A stretch of 64,000 nucleotides of DNA from UBA4738 sp002413305 (GTDB lineage: Bacteria > Actinomycetota > UBA4738): assembly GCA_036847185.1 (NCBI GenBank), contig DAIUAM010000013.1, forward strand, positions 1-64,000, in the 5' to 3' direction. The translations under genes and the position numbers were made by a program. The notes beneath the pieces were generated by a model, which made no database searches, was not told the origin of the DNA, and was given only the letters and a program-made list of their open reading frames with translations. This document shows positions 45,261-53,158 of this stretch, in pieces. How positions within the stretch are numbered: the stretch's first letter is position 1; every line of letters begins with the position of its first letter.

Positions 45261-45264
45261 GCGG

Positions 45265-46044
45265 TCACAGCCCCGTGAGCGTGGAGAGGGTCTGGCCGCC
45301 GTCCAGGATCAGGACCGAGCCGGTGATGAACGACGCGGCCGGCGAACACAGGAAGAGCGCGGCCGCGGCCACGTCCTCCGGCTCGCCCAGCCGCCCCAGG
45401 GGGATCGAGGACAGCATCCCCTTGACGAACGCGGGGTTCGTCGCCCGGGCCACGGCGTTCATGTCGGTGGCGATCCAGCCGGGGGCCAGGGCGTTGACCC
45501 GGACCTTCGATGCGGCCCACTCCTGGGCGACGGTCCTCGTGAAGTTGATCAGGGCCGCCTTGGCGGTGGAGTAGTACGTGAGGCCGGGGCTGGCGATGTA
45601 GCCGGCCACGCTGGCGACGTTCAGGACACAGGTGCCCTCCCCGGCCAGCAGGTACTTCGCGGCGGCCCGCGTGCAGTACACGGCGCTGGTGAAGTCGATG
45701 GCGAAGTACTTCTCGAAGCCCGACATCTTCATCTGGTCGATCGTGGAGAAGAACGGCGCGGCGCCGGCGTTGTTCACGAGGATGTCGATCGAGCCGAACT
45801 CCGCGGCTGCCTTCGCCATGAGCGCTTCCACCTGGGCGTTGTCGGTCACGTCGGTCTGCACGGCGAGCGCCCGGCCTCCGCTTTGCTCGATCTCGGCCGC
45901 CGCCGCGTCCAGGGCCTCGGCCCCTCGGGCGGCCAGCACCACCTGTGCGCCGGCGTCGGCGAATACCTGCCCGATCGCCTTCCCGATACCCTTGCTGCCG
46001 CCGGTCACCACGGCGGTCCTGCCCTTCAGTGAGAGATCGATCAC
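45265..46044 (-). CDS. Short-chain dehydrogenase/reductase
   Basis: 259 residues, classical SDR (FabG-like). AVVTGGSKGIGKAIG is the NAD(P) site, ILVNNAGAAPF and NVASVAGYIASPGLTYYSTAKAA give the Asn-Ser-Tyr-Lys set, and APGWIATDMN follows. GTG 46044, behind GGGAGG, gives the start VIDLSLKGRTAVVTGG; a longer frame to 46185 would overlap the divergent promoter and is rejected. The substrate is unknown. It is the first gene of a two-SDR unit. Confidence 0.88.
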   Translation of the reverse strand: MIDLSLKGRTAVVTGGSKGIGKAIGQVFADAGAQVVLAARGAEALDAAAAEIEQSGGRALAVQTDVTDNAQVEALMAKAAAEFGSIDILVNNAGAAPFFSTIDQMKMSGFEKYFAIDFTSAVYCTRAAAKYLLAGEGTCVLNVASVAGYIASPGLTYYSTAKAALINFTRTVAQEWAASKVRVNALAPGWIATDMNAVARATNPAFVKGMLSSIPLGRLGEPEDVAAAALFLCSPAASFITGSVLILDGGQTLSTLTGL

Positions 46045-46145
46045 GTCGGTGGAACCTCCCGAGAGCGTCTGCGCGCGTTTAGCAAACCATACGTGGGATG
46101 CACCGTTCGAACCGTGCTTCGGCGGGGCCCCGGCGACGGGTTCCC

Positions 46146-46151
46146 TAGACT
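46146..46151 (+). promoter_or_regulatory. -10 box of a leaderless transcript
   Basis: TAGACT lies eight bases before ATG 46160, with no ribosome site. It supports that start over the ATG at 46184. Confidence 0.45.
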
Positions 46152-46159
46152 GGTGGTCG

Positions 46160-47008
46160 ATGCCCCCGCGGAACCGCCGCTCCATGGACGAGCTCGAACG
46201 CTGGGACCCCTGGGTCCCGGCCGGCTACACGACCGACGAGCTGGCCGAGGCCCTCGTCGAGGGCCGGGTGGCCGGGCCGGTCACCTCGCACGACCGTCGC
46301 AACGTGCTGCGGAAGATCCGCCGCCTGGCGGAGGGCGACCCCGACCTGCAGTTCGGCCTGCGCAGCATGACCGACGTGTCACCGTCCACGGTGCTCGCCC
46401 TCATGGCCGAAGCGGCCGGGTTCGATCCGGACCCGGCCATCCGGGAGGGGCCCTCCCCGATCGACCCGTACAAGGTGCTGGCCGGGTGCGAGGCGGCCGG
46501 GCGTCGTCTGGCGCAAGCCGCCGAGCGCGGCGAGCGGGTCATCCTGGCCACCGGCCACCCGGCCGGACTCCCGCTCCTCTACGTCGCGATCGGTGAGCTC
46601 CTGGAGCGGGGCGGCGCGAAGCTCCTTCGGCCACACGAGGGCGTCCGGTGGGACGAAGAGGACGAGGTCCTGTACCCGATGGGCCGGCACCGCCACCGCC
46701 AGATCCGGTACCTGCGTGGGGTGGCCGTGCTCACCGATCACGCGTCGACCCTGCACACCCACGATCCGGGTCCCATGGAGCGGATGCTGGCCGAGGACCG
46801 GCCGGACCTGGTGTTCGCCGACCACGGGTTCGCGGGGGCGGCCATCCAGGGGGGGGTCGAGACCATCTCCATCGTGGACGTGAACGACCCGGCGCCCGTC
46901 GTCGCGAAGCACCAGGGGCGGACCGAGCTGGTCATCGTGATGGACGACAACGTCGAGCCCGACGCCTACTGGCCCTGCTTCCAGGCGATCGCTTCGCAGT
47001 TCCACTGA
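46160..47008 (+). CDS. Conserved actinobacterial phosphatase-like protein
   Basis: 282 residues. I recognise the overall pattern of an actinobacterial family usually labelled phosphatase: RVILATGHPAGLPLLYVAIG at about 133-152, STLHTHDPGPMERML at about 197-211, LVFADHGFAGAAIQGGVETI at about 217-236, and IVDVNDPAPVV, then VIVMDDNVEPDAYWP near the end. The His and Asp-rich motifs suggest a metal site. The function is not established. It has no signal peptide or membrane helix. A leaderless start at ATG 46160 is supported by TAGACT. Confidence 0.6.
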   Translation: MPPRNRRSMDELERWDPWVPAGYTTDELAEALVEGRVAGPVTSHDRRNVLRKIRRLAEGDPDLQFGLRSMTDVSPSTVLALMAEAAGFDPDPAIREGPSPIDPYKVLAGCEAAGRRLAQAAERGERVILATGHPAGLPLLYVAIGELLERGGAKLLRPHEGVRWDEEDEVLYPMGRHRHRQIRYLRGVAVLTDHASTLHTHDPGPMERMLAEDRPDLVFADHGFAGAAIQGGVETISIVDVNDPAPVVAKHQGRTELVIVMDDNVEPDAYWPCFQAIASQFH

Positions 47009-47375
47009 GCATCGGCACGGCCGGTCCCGTTCAACGCCCTCCCTCAAGTACAATCGCGCCGAAGACGAGTCAGTCCTCGACAGCGTCGATGGACGGGTCG
47101 TTCGTGCATCGAACCGATGAGCAGCGCGTGAAGGATCGCGGGACATGTCGATGATGACCGGAGTTCGCACCGGGGAACGGATAGTTCGAAGACCCCCTTC
47201 ACCGGGGGCGTATCGGGCACCCGGGCGGTGCGCCTTCGCCGGCTCGAACCGGCGACATGCCGGCCGGCGCCGGTGTGTGGAGGTACCCGGAACCGACCCC
47301 GGCTAGACCCGATCCGCGCAGGTCAGAGCATCGGTTCGGCCCACGAACGGCGCCGCCCTCGCGGGAGGGAAGGGC
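47009..47375. other. Intergenic region with two hairpins, no gene seen
   Basis: A 367-base gap without a supported open frame. It holds two simple hairpins: CCCCC/GGGGG with a 6-base loop at 47193-47208, and CGCCGG/CCGGCG with loop CTCGAA at 47237-47254. The second superficially recalls a tRNA T-arm, but no tRNA can be folded around it. The last 20 bases carry the GGAGGGAAGG ribosome site of the next gene. Confidence 0.5.
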
Positions 47376-48278
47376 GTGGACCGGCATCAGGCGGTCGTGG
47401 AGCGCGTGGCCACCCAGGGCGGCGTGGTCATGCTGATCGGCGGCCTCGATTCGGGCAAGACCACGCTCGGCAAGACCATCGCCGCGGCCGGCGTCCGGGC
47501 CGGGCGCACGGTGGCGTACCTCGACGCGGATCTCGGCCAGAAGGCCACCGGGCCGCCCACCGCCGTCACCCTGAAGATGCTCCGGAGCCCGGCGGAGGTT
47601 CCCGAGGAGGGTCCGCCGGCGGTCCTCGGCGAGCCCGACGCGATGTACTTCGTTGGTTCGACCTCTCCCTCCGGACAGCTGCTTCCGTTGGTGGTGGGCA
47701 CCGGACGGATGCTGGCCCGTGCGGTCGACGAGGGCGCCGAACTGGTCGTCGTCGACACCAGCGGCCTGGTCTCGGGCGTGTACGGACAGATCCTCAAGTA
47801 CCACAAGGTCGAATTGATCCAGCCGGACGTGGTGATCGGTCTGGCCCGGGGCGAGGAGCTCGACCCGCTCCTGGGTATCTTCCAGCGGTTCTTCGACACC
47901 GAGGTGCTGGTCCTCCCGGTCCACGCGGACGTCCGGTCGACCTCGGTCGACGAGCGGGCGCGGAACCGCGAACGGGGCTTCCGCGAGTACTTCGCCGAAC
48001 CGGTCCAACGGTGGCGGGTCAAGCCCACCGTGTTCATGCCGGCGCTCCCCGCGCTGTTCGAGCCGGAGCAGCTCGACCGGATCCTGGTCGGGCTGTCGGA
48101 TGGCAAGGGGAACACGCTCGGCCTGGGGTACCTGGAGTACTCGCGAGAGGAAGGCGTGCTCCGGCTCTCCTCGCCGGCCGCCGAGGGCCCGAAGGCGCTG
48201 AAGCTGGGATCGGTTCGGCTGGAGGAGGACTTCCGGATCCGGCGGGTGGACGTCCGGAACCTGTTCGGGACCGACTGA
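47376..48278 (+). CDS. Clp1/Grc3-like P-loop protein
   Basis: 300 residues. The P-loop GGLDSGKTTLGK is at about 22-33, followed by VAYLDADLGQKATGPPTAVT (about 46-65), a layout typical of the Clp1/Grc3 polynucleotide 5'-kinase P-loop family. LVVVDTSGLVSGVYGQILKY at about 128-147 is the expected second motif. Those proteins phosphorylate RNA 5'-OH ends in eukaryotes and archaea; bacterial members are little studied, so activity here is inference. GTG 47376 follows a strong ribosome site. The C-terminal 120 residues are not assigned. Confidence 0.7.
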   Translation: MDRHQAVVERVATQGGVVMLIGGLDSGKTTLGKTIAAAGVRAGRTVAYLDADLGQKATGPPTAVTLKMLRSPAEVPEEGPPAVLGEPDAMYFVGSTSPSGQLLPLVVGTGRMLARAVDEGAELVVVDTSGLVSGVYGQILKYHKVELIQPDVVIGLARGEELDPLLGIFQRFFDTEVLVLPVHADVRSTSVDERARNRERGFREYFAEPVQRWRVKPTVFMPALPALFEPEQLDRILVGLSDGKGNTLGLGYLEYSREEGVLRLSSPAAEGPKALKLGSVRLEEDFRIRRVDVRNLFGTD

Positions 48279-48342
48279 CCCCCGTTTGTGCCAGCGGAGC
48301 GAGCTGGATACGCTGGCGTCTCATCTCTGGAGGGGGGAGTCG

Positions 48343-49008
48343 ATGATGGACATCACCATGACGGGCGGACTGGTCGCGGGCTTGGACTCGATGATCGAGG
48401 AGCGGAGCCTCCTCACCCACCCCTTCTACACGAAGTGGACCGAAGGCACCCTGACGCTCGACGCCCTGCGGGGGTACGTGACGCAGTACTACGCCTTCGA
48501 GTCCGCGCTTCCCCGCGTCCTCTCCGCGCTGCTGGCCAGGACCACCGATCGGAGCCACCGCCAGGCGCTGCTCGACAACCTGTGGGACGAAGAGCATGGG
48601 GAGGAGAACCACGCCGAGTTGTGGCTTCGGTTCGCCGAATCGCTGGGCGCCGACCGTGAGGAGGTGCGGCGCGCCGTTCCGAACGAGGAGACGAGGGCCC
48701 TGGTCTCCTTCTACGACACCGTGGTCTGGCAGCAGCCGGTGGCGGCCGGGGTGGCCGCTCTGTACGCGTACGAGTCGCAGGTCCCGGCCGTCGCCACCGC
48801 GAAGCTCCGCGGCCTCCCGGCCTACGGGGTCGAACGTTCGACGTTCTTCGAGGTCCACGCCGGTATGGACGTGGAGCATTCGGAGGCCGAACGGGGGATC
48901 ATCGAGGCGGCGGCCCCGGGCGAGCGCGACGCGGTGGTCACGGCGACCTCGCAGGCACTGGAGGCCTGGTGGACGTTCCTGGACGGCGTGGACGTCGACC
49001 CGGCGTGA
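48343..49008 (+). CDS. CADD-family haem-oxygenase-fold enzyme (putative p-aminobenzoate synthase)
   Basis: 221 residues aligning along their length with Chlamydia CADD, a diiron enzyme that makes p-aminobenzoate from its own tyrosine. Equivalent residues are present: Tyr29 in THPFYTKWTEG (sacrificed Tyr27 in CADD), Lys154 in TAKLRGLPAYG (amine-donor lysine), and ligands in WDEEHGEENH (Glu83/84, His90), YAYESQVP (Glu144) and EVHAGMDVEH (His172, Asp176, His179). A folate role is therefore plausible. ATG 48343 follows GAGGGGGGAG; ATG 48346 is next to it. It is the third protein of this fold in the window. Confidence 0.82.
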   Translation: MMDITMTGGLVAGLDSMIEERSLLTHPFYTKWTEGTLTLDALRGYVTQYYAFESALPRVLSALLARTTDRSHRQALLDNLWDEEHGEENHAELWLRFAESLGADREEVRRAVPNEETRALVSFYDTVVWQQPVAAGVAALYAYESQVPAVATAKLRGLPAYGVERSTFFEVHAGMDVEHSEAERGIIEAAAPGERDAVVTATSQALEAWWTFLDGVDVDPA

Positions 49009-49035
49009 GCCCGGGTCGGAGGCGCTGGATTCCTC

Positions 49036-49041
49036 TAGACT
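49036..49041 (+). promoter_or_regulatory. -10 box upstream of bS22
   Basis: TAGACT lies ten bases before GTG 49052, which opens a 20-codon frame (MPVPAGASREMAKGTSVCPR) ending at 49114 inside the bS22 gene. Transcription would start at or near that GTG. Confidence 0.4.
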
Positions 49042-49101
49042 CTCTATCCCCGTGCCGGTTCCGGCGGGAGCATCACGTGAGATGGCGAAAGGAACGAGCG
49101 T

Positions 49102-49203
49102 TTGCCCTCGGTAGTCAAGAAGCGCCGCAAGAAGATGCGGAAGAAGAAGCACAAGAAGCTTCTGAAGAAGACGCGCTGGCAGCGGCGGCAACAGGGCAAG
49201 TAG
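49102..49203 (+). CDS. Ribosomal protein bS22 (AURKAIP1/COX24-domain peptide)
   Basis: 33 residues beginning MPSVVKKRRKKMRKKKHKKL and ending RTRWQRRQQGK. This is the very basic small-subunit protein bS22 of actinobacteria (Streptomyces/Mycobacterium type), which shares the COX24/AURKAIP1 motif with mitochondrial ribosomes. It starts at TTG 49102 after AAAGGA with eight bases of spacing. A short frame upstream overlaps its start, so translation may be coupled. The bS22–epimerase–acyltransferase neighbourhood is common in actinobacteria. Confidence 0.9.
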   Translation: MPSVVKKRRKKMRKKKHKKLLKKTRWQRRQQGK

Positions 49204-49241
49204 CCAGGGCGGGTTCGCTCGCGACTGTTTCGGGGTGACCC

Positions 49242-50057
49242 ATGGCCCGGCCCATCGTCTTCCTCTCCGATTTCGGCCTCGACGATGAGTTCGTGGGGAC
49301 CTGCCACGGGGTGATCGCCAGGATCGCGCCCGACGGCCGGATCATCGACCTGACCCACGGGATCCCGCGCCAGGACGTGCTCCGCGGTGCGGTGGTGCTG
49401 GCCCGATCCCTTCCCTACATGCCGAAGGACGCCGTGTTCCTGGCCGTCGTCGACCCCGGTGTGGGGACGGGGCGGCGGAGGATCGCGGTCTCGACGCCCT
49501 CCGGGCAGCTCCTGGTTGGGCCGGACAACGGGCTCCTGCAGTTCGCCTGGGAGGCCCTCGGCGGGGCGATGAAGGCGTTCGAGGTCAACTCCCGCGAGGC
49601 GATCCTCGAACCGCTTTCGGCGACCTTTCACGCCCGCGACGTGTTCGCCCCCGCCGCCGCCATGCTCGCCACCGGGTTCCCGCTCGAGGAGCTCGGCGAC
49701 GAACTCGAACCCCGAACGCTGGTCACCCTCCCGTGGGTCGAGCCCCATGTCGAACCCGGCCGGATCCGTTGCCAGGTCCTCTCCGTGGACCGGTTCGGCA
49801 ACGTGGCCCTGAACGCCCGGGCCGAGCACCTCCGCGAGGCTTCCCTCGACGGGGTGCCCGAGCTCGTCCTGGATGCCGGTGGCCGCTCGGTCCCCCTCGC
49901 CGGGGCGGTGACCTTCGGCGACCTGGAAGAGGGCCAGGTGGGCCTGCTGGAGGATTCCTCCGGGTGGCAAGCTGTGGTCCTGAACGGGGAGAGCGCGGCG
50001 ACCGCCCTCGGCCTCCGGCCGGGAGACGGCGTCCTGCTCCACGGGACGGGCGGGTAG
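49242..50057 (+). CDS. S-adenosylmethionine hydrolase (DUF62/SAM hydroxide adenosyltransferase)
   Basis: 271 residues of the family that includes fluorinase and chlorinase. FLSDFGLDDEFVGTCHGVI is the start. The Asp-Arg-His water-activating triad of the SAM-hydrolysing members is present: Asp71 and Arg78 in VVDPGVGTGRRR and His131 in ATFHARDVFAPAA. That favours hydrolysis of SAM to adenosine and methionine over halogenation. The C-terminal domain has DRFGNVALNAR. ATG 49242. Confidence 0.88.
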   Translation: MARPIVFLSDFGLDDEFVGTCHGVIARIAPDGRIIDLTHGIPRQDVLRGAVVLARSLPYMPKDAVFLAVVDPGVGTGRRRIAVSTPSGQLLVGPDNGLLQFAWEALGGAMKAFEVNSREAILEPLSATFHARDVFAPAAAMLATGFPLEELGDELEPRTLVTLPWVEPHVEPGRIRCQVLSVDRFGNVALNARAEHLREASLDGVPELVLDAGGRSVPLAGAVTFGDLEEGQVGLLEDSSGWQAVVLNGESAATALGLRPGDGVLLHGTGG

Positions 50058-50072
50058 GCTAAGAAGGATCCC

Positions 50073-51113
50073 ATGGGACAGCGAGTGATGATCACGGGCA
50101 TCTCCCGGCACCTCTCGGCGAAGCTCGCCCAGCGGCTCGAAGGCGACCCCGCGATCGAGTACCTGATCGGGGTGGACACCGAGGAGCCCGAATACGACCT
50201 GGAGCGGACCGAGTTCGTCCGCGCCGATATCAAGAACCCGCTGATCCTGAAGGTCATGGAGACGGCGGAGGTCGACACGCTGGTCCACCTGAACGTGATT
50301 GCCACACCGACCCGGGTCGGGGGACGGAGCGCGATGAAGGAGATCAACGTCATGGGGTCGCTGCAGCTCCTGGCCGCGGCGCACAAGTCCGACCGCCTCC
50401 GCAAGGTCGTGGTGAAGTCCACCACCGCGATCTACGGCGCCACCGCCCGCGATCCCGCGGTCTTCGCCGAATCCATGGCCATGGAGTCCGCTCCGGTGAC
50501 GGGCTACGCGAAGGACTCGGTGGAGGTCGAACAGGCCGCCCGTGACTTCGGCCGCCGGCGGAAGGACGTGGTGACCACGATCCTGCGGTTCGCGAACTTC
50601 ATGGGCTCGGAGATCGAGACGCCGCTCACCCGGTACTTCTCGTTGCCGGTGGTCCCGACGGCCATGGGATACGACCCCCGGATCCAGTTCGTGCACGAGG
50701 ACGACGCCGTGGAGGTGCTCCGCCGGGCGACCGTCGAGGACCACCCGGGCATCTACAACGTGGCCGCCGACGGCGTGCTCCTGCTCTCGCAGGCCATCCG
50801 GATCTGCGGGAAGTTCGCACTCCCCGTGGCGTTGCCTCTCGCCGCCCCTCTGGCCGGGGTCATGCGGCGCATCGGGTTGGTCGACTTCCCGCGGGACCAG
50901 CTCCAGTTCCTGGTGTACGGGCGGGTCGCCGACAACGCCCGGATGAAGCATCGGTTCGGCTTCCACCCCGCCTACACGACGCGGGAGGCGCTGGAGGAGT
51001 TCGTCGCGGGGCAGCGGTTCCAGCGCTTCGTGACGCCGGAGCGGGCCGAACGCTGGCAGCAGGACGTCTACGACTACCTGCGCCGCAAGGCTCGCCGGGA
51101 AGCGGAGGTCTGA
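50073..51113 (+). CDS. NAD-dependent epimerase/dehydratase-family protein
   Basis: 346-residue extended SDR. The usual GxxGxxG is degenerate (ITGISRHLSAKLAQRL), and the YxxxK motif reads GYAKDSVEVE, so catalysis may differ or be absent. VVVKSTTAIYGATARD and ILRFANFMGSEIETPL are recognisable SDR core segments. The same degenerate version is found beside bS22 and an acyltransferase in other actinobacteria. It ends one base before the acyltransferase ATG. Confidence 0.8.
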   Translation: MGQRVMITGISRHLSAKLAQRLEGDPAIEYLIGVDTEEPEYDLERTEFVRADIKNPLILKVMETAEVDTLVHLNVIATPTRVGGRSAMKEINVMGSLQLLAAAHKSDRLRKVVVKSTTAIYGATARDPAVFAESMAMESAPVTGYAKDSVEVEQAARDFGRRRKDVVTTILRFANFMGSEIETPLTRYFSLPVVPTAMGYDPRIQFVHEDDAVEVLRRATVEDHPGIYNVAADGVLLLSQAIRICGKFALPVALPLAAPLAGVMRRIGLVDFPRDQLQFLVYGRVADNARMKHRFGFHPAYTTREALEEFVAGQRFQRFVTPERAERWQQDVYDYLRRKARREAEV

Positions 51114-51114
51114 G

Positions 51115-52167
51115 ATGCCCGAAGCGCAGGTCATCCACCTCGACGAAGCCCGGCCGGGTCGGTCGGTCGCCACCCGGCGAACCGCCGCTCCCGCCCCCCG
51201 CGGCCGGAAGGCGGCGTTCGAACGCTGTCAGGCCATCACGGCCAGCGGGAACCTGTGCCGGAACCGCGCGCTGGCGAACGGGTTCTGCACGGTCCACCGC
51301 CCACCGCCCCCCCGGGAGCGCATCGGCCCGTTCGACTCGGAGGACGTCCGGCGTGCCCTGGACCTGGCCCGCCGGCGCCTGCTGGGCCAGTACGAGGTCG
51401 ACGAGTTCGGCTTCGACCCGGAGTTCACCGAGAAGGTGGTGCTTCCGCTGGTCCGCCCCTTCCACCGTCGGTACTGGCGGGTGGACTGGCTGGGCCTGTC
51501 GAACGTCCCGGCGAAGGGCGCCGCCCTTCTGGTGTCGAATCACGCCGGCACCGTGCCGGTCGACGCCCTGGTGATGAAGTTCGGCCTGCTCGACGTCCAT
51601 CCTGCGCACCGGCACGTGCGGTTGCTGGCCGCGGACCTGGCGTTCCGCATGCCGTTCGTGGGGCCGATGGCCCGGCGGATGGGGAACACATTGGCCTGCA
51701 GCGAGGACGCGCTCCGGCTGCTCCGTGCCGGCGAGCTGGTGGGGGTGTTCCCGGAGGGATACAAGGGCGTCGGGAAGGGCTGGAAGAACCGGTACCACCT
51801 GCAGCGGTTCGGGCGGGGCGGGTTCGTCGAGGTGGCGCTGCGGGCCGGCGTGCCGATCATCCCGGTCGGGATCGTGGGATCGGAGGAGATCTATCCGATG
51901 ATCGCCGACCTGAAGCCGCTGGCCCAGCTGTTCGGCTTCCCGTACTTCCCGATCACCCCGACCTTCCCGCTGCTCGGGCCCCTCGGCCTGATCCCCCTGC
52001 CGTCGAAGTGGATCATCGAGTTCGGCGAGCCCATCCACACCGAGGAGTACGGGCCGGAGGCGGCCGACGACCCGATGCTGGTGTTCGATCTCACCGACCG
52101 GATCCGCGACCAGGTCCAGCAGATGCTGTACCGGAACCTGATGAAGCGCCGCTCGACGTTCTTCTGA
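51115..52167 (+). CDS. Lysophospholipid acyltransferase (PlsC-like) with N-terminal Cys/His motif
   Basis: 350 residues. About 100-330 are the PlsC-type acyltransferase domain with VSNHAGTVPVDALVMK (His...Asp, with a wider spacing than the classic HX4D), VFPEGYKGVGKGW and GVPIIPVGIVGSEEI. The first about 60 residues carry RCQAITASGNLCRNRA and FCTVH, a short Cys/His motif probably binding metal and not usual in PlsC. It is coupled to the epimerase upstream. It probably acylates lysophospholipid or a related lipid at the membrane. Confidence 0.82.
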   Translation: MPEAQVIHLDEARPGRSVATRRTAAPAPRGRKAAFERCQAITASGNLCRNRALANGFCTVHRPPPPRERIGPFDSEDVRRALDLARRRLLGQYEVDEFGFDPEFTEKVVLPLVRPFHRRYWRVDWLGLSNVPAKGAALLVSNHAGTVPVDALVMKFGLLDVHPAHRHVRLLAADLAFRMPFVGPMARRMGNTLACSEDALRLLRAGELVGVFPEGYKGVGKGWKNRYHLQRFGRGGFVEVALRAGVPIIPVGIVGSEEIYPMIADLKPLAQLFGFPYFPITPTFPLLGPLGLIPLPSKWIIEFGEPIHTEEYGPEAADDPMLVFDLTDRIRDQVQQMLYRNLMKRRSTFF

Positions 52168-52186
52168 GCTGAGCCTTGAGGAGGAC

Positions 52187-52208
52187 GAGCCGCCGGTCCT
52201 GTCGGCTC
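52187..52208. terminator. Hairpin after the acyltransferase
   Basis: GAGCCG (52187-52192) and CGGCTC (52203-52208) form a 6-base stem. CTGAGCC (52169-52175) can instead pair with GGCTCAG (52204-52210), so two exclusive folds are possible. Confidence 0.35.
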
Positions 52209-52282
52209 AGGGACCTTCGACTCGGTTCTTCGGGCTGGCGCTCGTCCATCATCCTTCGAAACGCCAGAGGGAGGAGGGCAGG

Positions 52283-52489
52283 ATGGCGGATGTGCGGTGG
52301 GGCCACGCCCAGGCCTACGTCGACATGCTGTACGGGGAGGTCGCCGAGTACGTCCCCCGCCCGGTGATCGTCGCCGACCCCTCGGCCGAGGTCGTGGAGG
52401 CCATCATCGGCCGGATCTCGGGCGAGATCGTCGCGGTCGACGAGCCGCAGGTCGAATTCGTCACCGACTGGTCGCTGTCGGCCGCCTAG
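52283..52489 (+). CDS. Small hypothetical protein
   Basis: 68 residues, acidic, no Cys, no membrane segment: MADVRWGHAQAYVDMLYGEV, then VIVADPSAEVVEAIIGRISG. I do not recognise it. ATG 52283 stands behind GAGGGAGGAGGGCAGG, a very strong ribosome site, which is the main support. It is convergent with the acetyltransferase gene that follows 13 bases later on the other strand. Confidence 0.6.
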   Translation: MADVRWGHAQAYVDMLYGEVAEYVPRPVIVADPSAEVVEAIIGRISGEIVAVDEPQVEFVTDWSLSAA

Positions 52490-52502
52490 GCGGACCGAGC
52501 GG

Positions 52503-52949
52503 TCAGAGCGGGAACGTGAAGTAGTAGCCGTCCTTCGACATCCCCGCGATCTCGTAGAACCGGTGGGCCACGTCTCGCGCCCAGCCCGACTCCAGCGTCA
52601 GCTCGTAGCAGCCGTGCTCGCGGGCCACGTCGAACGCACGCTCCAGGAGCGCCCGGCCGGCCCCGGTTTCCCGGGCTCCCGAGGTCACGATCAGGTCCGG
52701 GACCCACGCCTGCGGCGAAACCCGGTTCAGCCGGTCCCGGAACTCCAGCGAGATGAATCCGACCAGCGTGCCATCGTCGGCTTCGGCGACGAGCGACGAT
52801 GCGTCGGCTCGCCCGACGTGCCGAAGGTAGACCTGGCGCGCCTCGTCAACTGTCGAGGGAGTCAGCGCCGGACGACCGAGCTCCGCCAGCAGCGCCGACA
52901 CCGCGTCGAAGTCCCCGGCCTCCGCCTTCCGGACCCGCGTGGCGGTCAC
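52503..52949 (-). CDS. GNAT-family N-acetyltransferase
   Basis: 148 residues with one GNAT fold: VRKAEAGDFDAVSALLAEL at the start, GFISLEFRDRLNR, PDLIVTSGARETGAGRALLE (acetyl-CoA pyrophosphate loop) and ESGWARDVAHRFYEIAGM. I start it at GTG 52949, which overlaps the stop of the small membrane protein upstream as GTGA; the longer frame to 52997 would run through that gene. The substrate is unknown. Confidence 0.82.
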   Translation of the reverse strand: MTATRVRKAEAGDFDAVSALLAELGRPALTPSTVDEARQVYLRHVGRADASSLVAEADDGTLVGFISLEFRDRLNRVSPQAWVPDLIVTSGARETGAGRALLERAFDVAREHGCYELTLESGWARDVAHRFYEIAGMSKDGYYFTFPL

Positions 52950-53122
52950 GGCGAGGGAGAACCGCTCGGGGAGGGGAGGGGTGAGCGCGTCACGCACCCG
53001 GATGTCTGCCCCGGCCCGCAGAATCGCCCGGAGCTCTTGTGCGCCGCCATCAACTGGAAGACCGCAGCCACCACGATCAGCGTGAACAGGACGATCAGTG
53101 TGATGAAGGTGAACCTCCGCAC
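52946..53122 (-). CDS. Small single-span membrane protein
   Basis: 58 residues from GTG 53122: a basic N-terminus MRRFTFITLIVLFTLIVV leads into one membrane helix (about 5-25), then a short tail with two Cys (FCGPGQTSGC) and an ending of Ser/Pro repeats (SPLPSPSGSPSP). The stop overlaps the GNAT start. No ribosome site is visible, so the transcript may be leaderless, or translation may begin slightly upstream. The function is unknown. Confidence 0.6.
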   Translation of the reverse strand: MRRFTFITLIVLFTLIVVAAVFQLMAAHKSSGRFCGPGQTSGCVTRSPLPSPSGSPSP

Positions 53123-53158
53123 GGACAGGAGGCTAACAAACGGCCAGGGGCCGCCGGG

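Noticed and set aside
47237..47254. A T-arm-like hairpin (CGCCGG-CTCGAA-CCGGCG) suggesting a tRNA gene
   Set aside because: The loop is six, not seven, bases, and no acceptor, D or anticodon arms can be placed around it on either strand.
49044..51173. A 709-codon minus-strand frame opposite bS22, the SAM hydrolase and the epimerase
   Set aside because: Antisense shadow of three recognised genes, with no conserved motifs.
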